From NCBI GenBank assembly GCA_029204225.1, contig MU833076.1:1-61508 (forward strand): 61,508 bases of DNA, written 5' to 3'. Each line of letters starts with the position of its first letter. The stretch's first letter is position 1. The translations under genes were made by a program, and so were the position numbers. Under the pieces are notes generated by a model. That model did not search any database. It saw only the letters and a list, made by a program, of their open reading frames with translations, and had not been told where the DNA came from. Shown one piece after another: positions 22,909-32,283 of the stretch. This DNA is from Diphasiastrum complanatum (Eukaryota; Streptophyta; Lycopodiopsida; Lycopodiales; Lycopodiaceae).

Positions 22909-22985
22909 GACTAGCCGGTTAGCTACGCAAAGTCTCACAGGGATGGCCACGTTTTTGGGATTTGTCAGGACAACCGTTGCGCAAG

Positions 22986-23371
22986 GTGCTGCCCACAGTG
23001 TAAGCACGGGTGTGTCCACGGTCGGGGTGGTCGGCAGAACGGGGGTCTTGATGAGTCAAAGTGCTGCCCTCGAGGTGTAAGCACGGTCAGTTCTCGCGGT
23101 TCGGGCCTGGCGCTGTCTGCACGTAGGACGGATGAGGCAAAGTGCTGCCTAGGTAGGTGAAAGCACGGTCCGTACCTTGTGAGGTGCGGGGCGACATATT
23201 CGAATTGTACGGGTTAACCATTGATACAGAGATGCTGCTCGAATTCGGGTGTAAAGCACGGGTGGTTAGCTGCCGGTGCGGGATAGCTGCCGATCGTTTA
23301 GCTATAAGGGCTATCGACCAAAAAGTGGTGGGGCGTGACTGAGGCAATGTGCTGCTTAATGGTGAAAGCAC
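22986..23371 (+). repeat. Five related stem-loops in the chromovirus leader
   Basis: Five units share GTGCTGCC (or ATGCTGC) at the 5' side and AGCAC at the 3' side: 22986-23007, 23061-23084, 23142-23166, 23232-23259 and 23349-23371. Each closes with GTGCT/AGCAC or TGCT/AGCA. The tips differ yet remain able to pair: CAC/GTG, CCTC/GAGG, CCTA/TAGG and CTCG/CGGG around AATT; the fifth is weak. Most are preceded by CAAAG, CAATG or CAAGG and followed by GG. Related units occur in the family C leaders. They lie where packaging or dimerisation signals are expected in retroelements; that role is inferred. Confidence 0.7.
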
Positions 23372-23609
23372 AGATGGTTGGATGGATGTTTCCCCGTGGA
23401 CTGATTCTGTGATAGATTTGTGTGGGCGCGGCTAGGCAAAGATCCTACGTCCGGTCTCAAGGGGAATGTGACTTGAGAGGGATCCTCTGTTTAGCTTTGG
23501 TTGGTATGTTCGTTTGTGGTGTGCTTGCCTGGACCTGAATTATCCCTGACTACTTCTTTTGATCCAGGTGATCTGATCTAGTTGGGAGTTGTGAGAGGAG
23601 CTTACATTT

Positions 23610-24221
23610 ATGAGTGGACGACGCACAAGTATGGAAAGGAACTTCCATGGGGCAACCCCCAAGATTGGTTCAAGATTGTTATTCTTATCAGGAAAGATCG
23701 CGGGGAGGAAGTCAGATTTCATGATCGACTCCGGAGCTTTACATAACTATATCTCAAGGAGTGTAGTGGAACAATTCAGCTTGCCGACCAGGAATGTTAC
23801 ATCTACTCTCAAGGTAGAAACAGCGAAGGGAGCACTAGATGCAGACAAAGCGACATTGAACATCCCGGTGTAGATTGGAAGATGGAAGGTTAAACTTAGC
23901 TTTGTGATTTTAGAGATGGATGTCTTTGATGTGATTTTGGGCCTCCCTTGGTTAAATGAACACTGTATCGCAGTTTTGGGTAGGAGCTCAAACTTGGTCC
24001 TCTTGGATTATAAGGGACAAATCTGCGTGACAAAAGCCCTGTCCGAAGGAAATGCTAAGGATACCGATATTGAACAAAATCTGGTTGCAGCATTAGTGAT
24101 GAAAAGAATGGCGAAAGGGAAAAGGTCAAAGTGCTTTCTTTGCATCTGTCGAGAAGTCCCAGAAGGGAAAAGCGTGCGACAAGAAAACTTGCCAAAAGAA
24201 GTGGCAGATCTGTTAGAATAA
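23610..24221 (+). pseudogene. Chromovirus aspartic protease
   Basis: The frame 23610-23873 has RLLFLSGKIAGRKSDFMIDS followed by GALHNYIS, with the D-S-G active site. The second frame, 23904-24221, has MDVFDVILGLPWL, the LGxPWL block near the protease end, and continues into the linker before RT. A TAG at 23871 separates them; CAG would fit there, so it may be a C-to-T change. Protease cuts the polyprotein in live elements. The start shown is only the first methionine in frame; with gag missing the true initiation site is unknown. Confidence 0.88.
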
Positions 24222-24230
24222 TTTAGCGAT

Positions 24231-25067
24231 GTGTTCCCGGAGGAACTCCCAGCTAAGCTACCTCCTCGAAGACCAGTGGACCATAAAATTGAGTTGGTAC
24301 CAGGAACAGAGCCAACTTCACGAGCACCCTACAGAATGTCACAAGAAGAGTTGGCGGAACTGAAACGACAACTTGGTGAATTGATAGACAAAGGTTTTAT
24401 TAGACCTAGCGCTTCACCTTTTGGAGCCCCAGTGTTGTTCGTGGAAAAGGCAGACAAAACTCTTCGAATGTGTGTGGATTATCGCATGCTTAACAAGAAT
24501 ACCATCAAGAACAAGTACCCCATGCCTAGAATTGATGACCTATTCGACCAACTCAAACATGCCAAATACTTTAGCCGAATAGATCTCAGATCTGGATATC
24601 ATCAAATTTGAATAGCTAAAGGTTATGAGCACAAAACGGCGTTTCGCACGCGGTACGGAAGTCACGAGTTCCTGGTGATGCCATTCGGTCTAACAAACGC
24701 ACCAGCCACTTTTTGCACGTTGATGAACAATATATTTCAAGACTGCCTGGATGAATTCGTCATTGTGTACATTGATGACATATTAGTATTTAGCCGGAAC
24801 CTTAAAGATCACATTCAACATTTAAGGACAGTTCTCCAACGACTGAGGAGGAACTGCTTGTTCGCGAAAAGAGAGAAATGTGAGTTTGTGGTGGAGGAAG
24901 TTGACTTCCTTGGACATGTTATAGGCCACGGACGGATTCGAATGGATCCTAAGAAGATCAAGGCTATCTTGGATTGGCTAGCACCTAAAACTGTTCATGG
25001 CATCAAATCCTTTGTGGGCTTATGTAACTTTTACAGGAGATTCATTGAGGCATTTAGCAAACATTGA
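24231..25067 (+). pseudogene. Chromovirus reverse transcriptase
   Basis: Two in-frame open stretches (24231-24611 and 24675-25067) cover nearly the whole RT. Visible blocks are [66 protein letters not shown] (first catalytic Asp), [16 protein letters not shown] and [10 protein letters not shown] (catalytic Asp pair), then the thumb with [13 protein letters not shown] follows HQI at 24609, where Arg (CGA) is usual, and a TAA at 24222 lies just before FSDVFPEEL. Otherwise all catalytic residues are present, so decay is mild here. Confidence 0.93.
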
Positions 25068-25521
25068 GAAATTGAGTGACGTAGAGCGACGATGGCCAAC
25101 TCATGAAAAAGAAATGGTCGCAGTAGTCCAAGCAGTGGAGCATTGGAGACATTATGTGGCAGGAAAACCCTTTAAGGCGTTCACTGATAATGTATCACTC
25201 AAGTACTTCTCATCCCAAGGTATGCTCACGCCAAAGCAAATGCGATGGCAAAACTTTCTCTCAAAATTTAATATAGACATTTTACACACGGCGGGAAAGA
25301 ACAATGTGGTGGCGGACGCACTAAGTAGACAGGAACACTTGATGGCAACAGTGACAACTCAGGTGACTGGCCTACTCCAAGAAATCAGAGAGAATTATGG
25401 TGTAGATGCGTTGGCGAAGGACTTAATAATCGAATTCCACCTCATAAACATTTCACTTGGAAAGATCAAATGGTTGTTTATAAACAACACAGAGTATATG
25501 TCCCAGACAACATCAACCTGA
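25068..25521 (+). pseudogene. Chromovirus RNase H, internally deleted
   Basis: The thumb text RRFIEAFSK runs out near 25065, and a shifted frame resumes with KLSDVERRWPTHEKEMVAVV, HWRHYVAGKPFKAFTDN and GKNNVVADALSRQ. In related chromoviruses about 80 or more residues lie between these blocks, including the strand with the first catalytic Asp. That strand is missing. The second half, with the Glu and the TDN Asp, remains. This copy cannot encode an active RNase H. Confidence 0.85.
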
Positions 25522-26504
25522 GGAAGAAAGTCTTGCGAGAACATCATGACGTACTAGCCGCCGGGCATCCAGGGGTGAATCGCATGTATGAACTTCTCAA
25601 AAGAGGCTTCTATTGGCCAAGTATGTGGGCAGACGTTGAATCCTAAGTACAAACATGCCCGACATGTCAACAAGTGAAGGTGGAACCGCTAGCTCCGGCT
25701 GGACTACTCCAACCATTACCGGTACCAGCATACCCATGGGATTCGGTGAGCATGGATTTTATTGTTCAACTACCACGGTGCCAAGGATTCGACTCAATTT
25801 ATGTGGTGGTTGACCGCTTTTCAAAGCAAGTTCATCTAGTACCAACTAAAAGTTCAGTGACAGCTGAAGAAGTGGCAAGATTATTTTTCAAATGTGTTTT
25901 CAAATACCACGGCCTGCCTAGAACGATTATTTCTGACCGAGACACCAAGTTCGTTGGAAAGTTTTGGACTTGTCTATTTCGCCTCGTGGGAACCGGATTG
26001 AATTTCAGTACTGCATATCATCCTCAGACAGATGGGCAAACGAAGCGAGTCAATCGACAGATTGAACAATATTTACGAAATTATGTCGCTTGGGACCAAT
26101 CTGATTGGGTCAACTACTTGGATATTCTCGAGTTTGCACATAACAACCAAGTGAACAGATCTACTGGAAGGGCACCCTTCGAGATAAGCAATGGTCTGCT
26201 ACCGATTGTTCCAAGCTCTTTTCTTACAGGCGTGCAGGAAACACCAGTACCCACTGTAGAGGAATTCATCAATGAGTGGCACACAAAGCTGACCGAGGTG
26301 AAGGCGTTTTTAGAGCAGTCACAAAGGAGTATGGCAGCTGACGTAAACCCACATCGACGAGAACTGGAATTTGAGGAAGGTGATCAAGTATGGCTGAACA
26401 CAAAGAACATTGCATTACCAAAAGGTTTTTCTCATAAGTTTGCTCGACCTTATGCGGGACCATATTATGTCACCAAGAAGATCACCCAGTGGCTTATCGA
26501 TTAG
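25522..26504 (+). pseudogene. Chromovirus integrase
   Basis: The zinc-binding domain is visible in pieces (REHHDVLAAGHPGVNRMYEL, then CPTCQQVK) with a stop at about 25646. The core, 25674-26504, has SMDFIVQLP (first Asp), IISDRDTKFVGKFW (second Asp) and YHPQTDGQTKRVNRQIEQYL. The last block normally reads QTERVN, and that Glu is the third catalytic residue; here it is Lys. The C-terminal GPYYVTKKI block follows, then a frameshift near 26480. Even if expressed, this integrase should be inactive. Confidence 0.92.
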
Positions 26505-26866
26505 CGCTACCATCCAGCTTGGATATACACAATGTGTTTCATATCTCATTACTCAAACGGTAAAAACCAGATGAGCGATTTAATCGGCAACACGAACTCC
26601 GTCACCCACCAACGACACTTGATGATACGAAGAGGCAGCTTGTACTAGAACAAATATTGACACATAGAAAGCGAACTGGCGTTCAATGTGAATATCTAGT
26701 GAAGTGGCTACGGGCTCCACTTATTGAGGCTTCTTGGGAGTACGAAGACAAACTTAAGGAGGGAGCCCCTGAAGTACTAGCAGATTATCTGCAAAAGAAC
26801 CTACGCAATAGCCGTTTTCCCAGATCGGCACACAAAGCACTACCTGGCGGCATGCCTCTTACATAA
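26480..26866 (+). pseudogene. Integrase tail with chromodomain
   Basis: After the frameshift the frame reads AYRLALPSSLDIHNVFHISL, a TAA, and then RQLVLEQILTHRKR, CEYLVKWLRAPLIEASWEYE and LKEGAPEVLADY. This is the chromodomain signature (YLVKW, then a W three to five residues after an acidic or polar turn) found at the integrase C-terminus of plant chromoviruses, where it guides insertion towards marked chromatin. It assigns the element to the chromovirus branch of Ty3/gypsy. Confidence 0.9.
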
Positions 26867-27070
26867 ACATTCATGGCCATTCTGAAGTTCAAGGAACTTT
26901 CTGATATTTTTCTTAAGTTTGCCAATAAATCACTTGCAGCTTTACACAGGTTTTACGTAAGTGAACTTTATCTACACTTTTCCTGTGCTACTGCCAATGT
27001 ATTTTGTAATTCAAAGTTGCTAAGGCCGGTGAATTAAGCCCGTGCCATACGTCCTAGGTCTAGTTTGGCC

Positions 27071-27107
27071 CTGATGAGGACATCAGCTTTTTAAAACGAG
27101 GGGAGGA
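27071..27107 (+). promoter_or_regulatory. Hairpin plus polypurine tract before the 3' LTR
   Basis: CTGATGAGGACATCAG (27071-27086) is a perfect 6-bp stem with a 4-base loop. Eleven bases later comes the purine tract GAGGGGAGGA (27098-27107), which primes plus-strand DNA synthesis. The same hairpin precedes the tract in each family C copy (29889-29906, 37363-37380, and on the minus strand 19550-19567 and 32304-32321). Confidence 0.8.
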
Positions 27108-28025
27108 TCTTGTAAAGCTGACTCAGGTGCACCCAACGTGCCCTGGAAGACTCTAAGGGGTGACACTCCCTAAGGTCCCAGAGCAAGTTAGAACGTCAAG
27201 GACTGAGCCTCCGACCTGTGGTGAGCCAGTCAAGTAGTCACAAGTCATGAGCTAGCTCTGGAGCTCGAGTCATGGCCTAGTCAGGAAGCAAGTTGATTCT
27301 GCCACCGAAACGGCTCCCGGGACCCATGTCCGGGAGCCAGATTGATTCTGCCAGGCTTGCCAAGCTTAATCAGCAAAATAAAAACTAAGTCCCAAAAAGC
27401 GTGCTTTACCAGAAAGCACTATGTTTCAGAACAGAGGGGGTGCGCCGAATCACAGCAGAACTATAGGGGGAGTCCGGCCGACAGAAACTTGGGCAGCTCA
27501 ACCAGCGCCAGGAATCCAGTCGCCAGGTCTCAGCTCCCTCTACCAGCACGAGCCAGGCACAATGCCCAGCACGTGTTGGTGGCCCCGAGACCGGTCAGTC
27601 TATGTATGAATGTAACCTCTTCCAAATCTAATAAAGTTGATCCTTGGGGATGATTACCATTTCGGTTTCGCCTCCGGGACTGGTCCAAGTGGAAGGACCC
27701 TTACTACAACCTTTTTGCGTCGCTGGTGCCTAAGGGTCCCTGTCATCGACATGGGGCTTGCCGCTATGCCAATTGGGCAGTTTGGCGACCACTATGCCTT
27801 GGGTTTCATGTGTGGCTTGCCTTTGCCTTTGGTTACCTTTTAGGGACGGATTCTGAGTTGGCTTTCGGGTTGGTTGGGATTCCAGTTTTCTTAAGTCTGA
27901 ATGGTTAAGCTTGTTTTGTTTCTGAGTTGGCTTTTATGTAAGTGCATGATGGATGAATGTTAGACTTAAGCGCGTGTTGGGGAAACCGCCCAAGTCCCGG
28001 CGCCCTTTGAGGAGCCGGCGCAACA
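27108..28025 (+). repeat. 3' LTR of the chromovirus
   Basis: Same length as the 5' LTR. The first bases differ (TCTTGTAAAG against TGTTGTAAAG), so the terminal G of TG is changed here. Followed by GTCAC. Confidence 0.93.
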
Positions 28026-28030
28026 GTCAC

Positions 28031-28777
28031 ACACTTGAAATGTAACCTTCTCAGATTTATCAGTAAAGTTGGATTTTTTTTTCAAACTGACTCTGATTAC
28101 CTTCTGGATTTCAGTGTTAGGTAAAAGCGCCAGTTGTAAGGCCGCTTTCAAAATTTTTAACTTGGCACATAGCTGAGGGTCGTATCCCGGGATGCCAGCG
28201 GTATGCCGTCGGGACCATTCGGTCCGCGGTGCCAACGGTATGCTGTCGGGACCATTTGGTCCAGGAACTGGTTGTTTTCATATCTGTCGCGGCTTGTGGT
28301 TCTGAGTGTTCCTTGCATGAACGTGAATGGGTTAAGCTCTTGGGGAACTGGCTCTAACCTGTCGGCTGAGTTGGATGGCTTGCTTGGGTGGATGTTACCT
28401 GTTTATGGCTGTCCAGTCTGGAGTGGCGCCAGGTTGGCTTTCAGCGCTCGTGACGAAGCTTTCAGTTGGTTAAGTCTGATGTAAGTCAGACCGCTTGCTT
28501 GGAATGGATGTTACTCATTTGTAACGAAGCTTCGAGTTGGTTAAGTTTGATGTATGTCGGGCGGCTTGCTTGGAGGGAAGTCACCCACATCGGAACCCCC
28601 GATCTGGCATGGCGCCAGGTTGGATCTCAATGTTGGTTTTCGGAACTTCAAGTTGGTTAAGTTTGATCGTTGTTGGTGAGTTGGCTGCTTGTATGTCAAG
28701 TGGGTTTGGATGGCAAGAGTTGAAGGCTGGGAAGCTAAGTGGTGGTTCCCGGCTCCCTTTGGGATGCATGTGCTACA
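28031..28777 (+). repeat. Family C LTR, right part, with primer site
   Basis: It continues the LTR interrupted at 21975 and ends GATGCATGTGCTACA. TGGTATCAGAGCC follows at 28780-28792, showing that this is a 5' LTR end. Confidence 0.88.
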
Positions 28778-29926
28778 TGTGGTATCAGAGCCGACTAGCC
28801 GGTCAGCTATGCGGATCTCACGGAAATGGCCACGGTTTGGAGTTCATCAAGACAACTGTTGTGCAAGGTGCTGCCCAGAGCGTAAGCACGGGTGCGTCCA
28901 CGGTCGGGGTGGATGGCAGGACGGGGGCTTAATGAGTCAAAGTGCTGCCCTTGAGGTGTAAGCTCGGTCAGTTTCCGCGGTTCGGGCCTGGCGCCGTCTA
29001 CACATAGGACAGATTAGGCAATGTGCTGCCATTAGGATGGTGTAAGCTAAACCCTAAACTCGTTTGTAACAGTTCGCGTTGAGATCGGACTAGTGCAAAC
29101 TCTGGGTGCATGTGTCTGATTCAAAGAGAGCTACTTGAAGCCAAGCTCAATGTACGCTTCTTGTTTTGACTGTGAGGCAACTGACCAGTGATGGAATTGT
29201 GAAAGTCAAGTTTTGCGCGACGGACATGGTGTTTCAAACAAACGCGAAGAGATAGTTTGGATGCGGATCAAACTGGTGTGACCCTTTGGCTTTCCACGAG
29301 GTCAATGGTTACATTTGGGCTGATTCAAAGAGCTACTTCAAGCTAAGTGAGAGGTGCATTGCGGAGTACTCAACCTTTGCCTACCTTAAAGAGCCAAGAT
29401 GGAAAAGTATCAAGATCAGGTTGGGACAAGGAGAGAAATCAAGGTGCAGAAGCAACTAGGCACGGAGTGGACCATAAAGTGGGCAATCAAACGATAAATC
29501 CTTCGGCTCAGGGAGCCTTGATACCTGTGAGGAACTGAACAAATCTGGAGCTCAGGGAGCTCAACACAAAGTGCATCAAGGACAAATCAGGAGCTCAAAG
29601 GAGTTCCAAAGTCGAAAGTCAGAAACGACAGGGGCGTACATTTCAAAGAAAGGCCTCTGTCACCAGTTAATAAGGTTCTCGGGTTTTACGAAAGCGATAT
29701 CATTTTCCCAGACAAAGATATTTTTTTTTTTCAAGTTATGTAATTTTTCAGTACAAAGAGCTGAGCCTCCGAGTTGTTGTGTGCCAGCTTCAATGTTAAT
29801 AAAAAGTGGCCAGTAAATTGAGTACTGTGCCAAGTAGCTTAAATGTATAGTCATTTTAATTGGGAAACACCTTTACTTTAATTTGACATCTGATGAGGAC
29901 ATCAGATTTTATAAAGGTGGGGTGGA
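28778..29926 (+). other. Family C internal region, non-coding, about 1.15 kb
   Basis: It holds the primer site, a leader with stem-loop units (28868-28889 and degraded ones near 28940 and 29020), then a junction near 29045 to the 3' region shared with other copies, the hairpin at 29889-29906 and the purine tract ending GGTGGGGTGGA. No gag or pol text exists. At the junction lies a short telomere-like CTAAACCCTAAAC stretch. This is a non-autonomous element body. Confidence 0.8.
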
Positions 29927-31098
29927 TGTTGTAAAGCTACCTATACAAGCTTTACTTACGGTGCCAGCTATGTCCCCGGTGCCAGCAACGCTCCTGCTGC
30001 TCCCGGCGCCACTGTGACCAGAATCCAGCCGGCGCCAAGTTCCTATGGCTAAAAATCTTTGATCGGTTCTAGCGAAGTCCAGAGAGCTCAGATCGATGTG
30101 CAATCACCTCACACGATCTAGGCATGATTAAAGGAAGCCTGAGGATCAGTAAAATCTAGAGAGAGAAAATGACTTTCTAGAAAGAGAAAATCCTAGAGAG
30201 AGAAAAATGTGCTTTACCAGCTTGGGTAGAGTGCTTGGTATGAGGGGGGGTGCCGAATCACACCAATACTATAGGGGAGTGCGGGTTGCGACTCACGGCG
30301 AGCTCCAACCAAGTCTCAGCCTCCCTTGCTGGAATGTTGTCATGGCTCTCGCCTTGGCATGCTAGCGCCCCGGAGACGAGGGTCGGTCAACACTTGAAAT
30401 GTAACCTTCTCAAATTTATCAATAAAGTGGGATTTTTCTCAAACTGACTCTGATTACCTTCTGGGTTTCAGTGTTCGGTAAAAGCGCCAGTTGTAAGGCC
30501 GCTTTCAAAATTTTTAACTTGGCACATAGCTGAGGGTCGTATTTCGGGACGCCAGCGGTATGCTGTCGGGACCATTCGGTCTAGGAACCGGTTGTTTCCA
30601 TATATGTCGCGGCTTGTGGTTCTGAGTGTTCCTTGCATGAACGTGAATGAGTTAAGCTCTTGGGGAACGGGCTCTAACCTGTCGGCTGAGTTGGATGGCT
30701 TGCTTGGGTGGATGTTACCTGTTTATGGCTGTCCAGTCTGGCGTGGCGCCAAGTTGGCTTCCAGCGCTCGTGACGAAGCTTTCAGTTGGTTAAGTCTGAT
30801 GTAAGTCAGACCGCTTGCTTGGAATGGATGTTACTCGTTTGTAACGAAGCTTCGAGTTGGTCAAGTTTGATGTATGTCGGGCGGCTTGCTTGGAGGGAAG
30901 TCACCCACATCGGGACCCCCGATCTGGCATGGCGCCAGGTTGGATCTCAATGTTAGTTTTTTGGAACTTCAAGTTGGTTAAGTCTGATCGTTGTTGGCGA
31001 GTTGGCTGCTTGTATGTCAAGTGGGTTTGGATGGAAAGAGTTGAAGGCTGGGACGCTAAGTCGTGGTTCCCGGCTCCCTTTGGGATGCCTGCGCTACA
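29927..31098 (+). repeat. Family C LTR, full length (plus)
   Basis: It runs from TGTTGTAAAGCTACC to GATGCCTGCGCTACA, 1172 bp, right after a purine tract, so it is a 3' LTR. It is followed by GAACCAAACAC, the same 11 bases that follow the LTR ending at 38612. Confidence 0.9.
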
Positions 31099-31109
31099 GA
31101 ACCAAACAC

Positions 31110-31895
31110 GTTCGAACTGTACGGGTTAACCATTGATACAGAGATGCTGGTCGAATTCGGGTGTAAAGCACGGGTGGTTAGCTGCCGGTGCGGGATAGTT
31201 GCCGATCGTTTAACTATAAGGGCTATCGACCAAAAAGTGGTGGGGCGTGACTGAGGCAATGTGCTACTTAATGGTGAAAGCACGGATAGTTGGAGGGGTG
31301 TCCTATGTGGTCTGATTCCGTGATCGATTTGTATGGGCGCGGCCAGGCAAAGGTCCGTTTGCAGGACCATCTCAAAGGGGGACCTTCTCTTTGTTACTTG
31401 TTAGTAAACCTGTCCGAGTGTCTTACTTGTATGTATTCGTGGTGAGTCTTAGTACTCGTGCTTTGCCTGGTTTGCATGATTGCTTGTGATACAAGGAGCT
31501 GATGGCTCGAGAAGGAACCTTTTCTTTTGAAGGCTGATACTATCAAACAAAGAAGACTACAGAATCTGTGAGGCGGATTTGCAGTTCAAGTACTCGCACG
31601 TGAACGACAACAAAATGACTCAATGTTTGCAAAGGATGGATGGCTAGCCTATTTCTTGGGTTAGTTTCATTTGCGACAACGCCCACCAGACGCAAGCAAG
31701 AAGTCAAAAGTTGGAAAGGGCAATTTCAGGGGAGATCTTCTGTGGAGCAGTTGGTCTTCATTTTGGGAAGGCCACCTTCGAAACTGAAACTCACTGAGCA
31801 TGGGTGATATCCAGAATCTGTGGGGTGGATTTGCAGTTCAAGTACTCGCACGTGAACGGCAACGAAATGACTCAATGTTTGCAAAGGATGGATGG
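31110..31895 (+). other. Family C leader and internal segment (plus), first part
   Basis: It starts inside the leader (TTCGAACTGTACGGG) without its own primer site and carries stem-loop units near 31144 and 31259. It has a roughly 250-bp duplicated segment (compare 31561 and 31813). It is interrupted at GATGG (31891-31895) by the minus-strand element and resumes at 36099. Confidence 0.75.
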
Positions 31896-32283
31896 TGTAC
31901 ACAGGCATCCCAAAGGGAGCCGGGAACCACGACTTAGCTTCCCAACCTTCAACCCAAGCTTGTAAAGCACGTTTTTCTCTCTCTAGGATTTTCTCTTTCT
32001 AGAGAGTCATTTTCTCTCTCTAGATTTTACTGATCCCCAGGCTTCCTTTAATCATGCCTAGATCGTGTGAGGTGATTGCACATCGATCTGAGCTCTCTGG
32101 ACTTCGCTAGAACCGATCAAAGATTTTCAGCCATAGGAACTTGGCGCCGGCTGGATTCTGGTCACAGTGGCGCCGGGAGCCGGCGCCGTTGGCACCGGGA
32201 GCAGCAGGGGCGCTGCTGGCGCCTGGGACATAGCTGGCGCCGATGGCGCCGGAAGTAAAGCTTGTAAAGGTAGCTTTACAACA
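31896..32283 (-). repeat. 3' LTR with internal deletion
   Basis: It starts TGTACACAGGCATCCC and ends TAGCTTTACAACA on the plus strand. At about 31960 the text jumps from CTTCCCAACCTTCAAC to CCAAGCTTGTAAAGCACG, removing about 800 bp present in other copies. Confidence 0.82.

Larger units (their letters stand above)
21976..28025 (+). mobile_element. Ty3/gypsy chromovirus without gag
   Basis: The 918-bp LTRs (21976-22893 and 27108-28025) differ at about two dozen sites by my count. The target duplication is GTCAC (21971-21975 and 28026-28030). Internal order is primer site, leader, protease, RT, RNase H, integrase and chromodomain, then the polypurine tract. Only about 0.7 kb lies between primer site and protease, with no capsid or zinc-knuckle text, so gag is gone. 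Part of RNase H is deleted and pol has stops and shifts. Perfect duplications and paired LTRs show real transposition, not a random fragment. Confidence 0.95.

Noticed and set aside
22986-23371. Spaced repeats that could suggest a CRISPR array
   Set aside because: Units are imperfect and of unequal length and spacing, lie in a retrotransposon leader, and the genome is eukaryotic.
30206-30285. tRNA-like text in the family C LTR (GGGTAGAGTGCTTGG and CCGAATCACACC)
   Set aside because: No D-stem or acceptor stem forms, and the same block is a shared LTR core with the chromovirus, so I treat it as LTR sequence.
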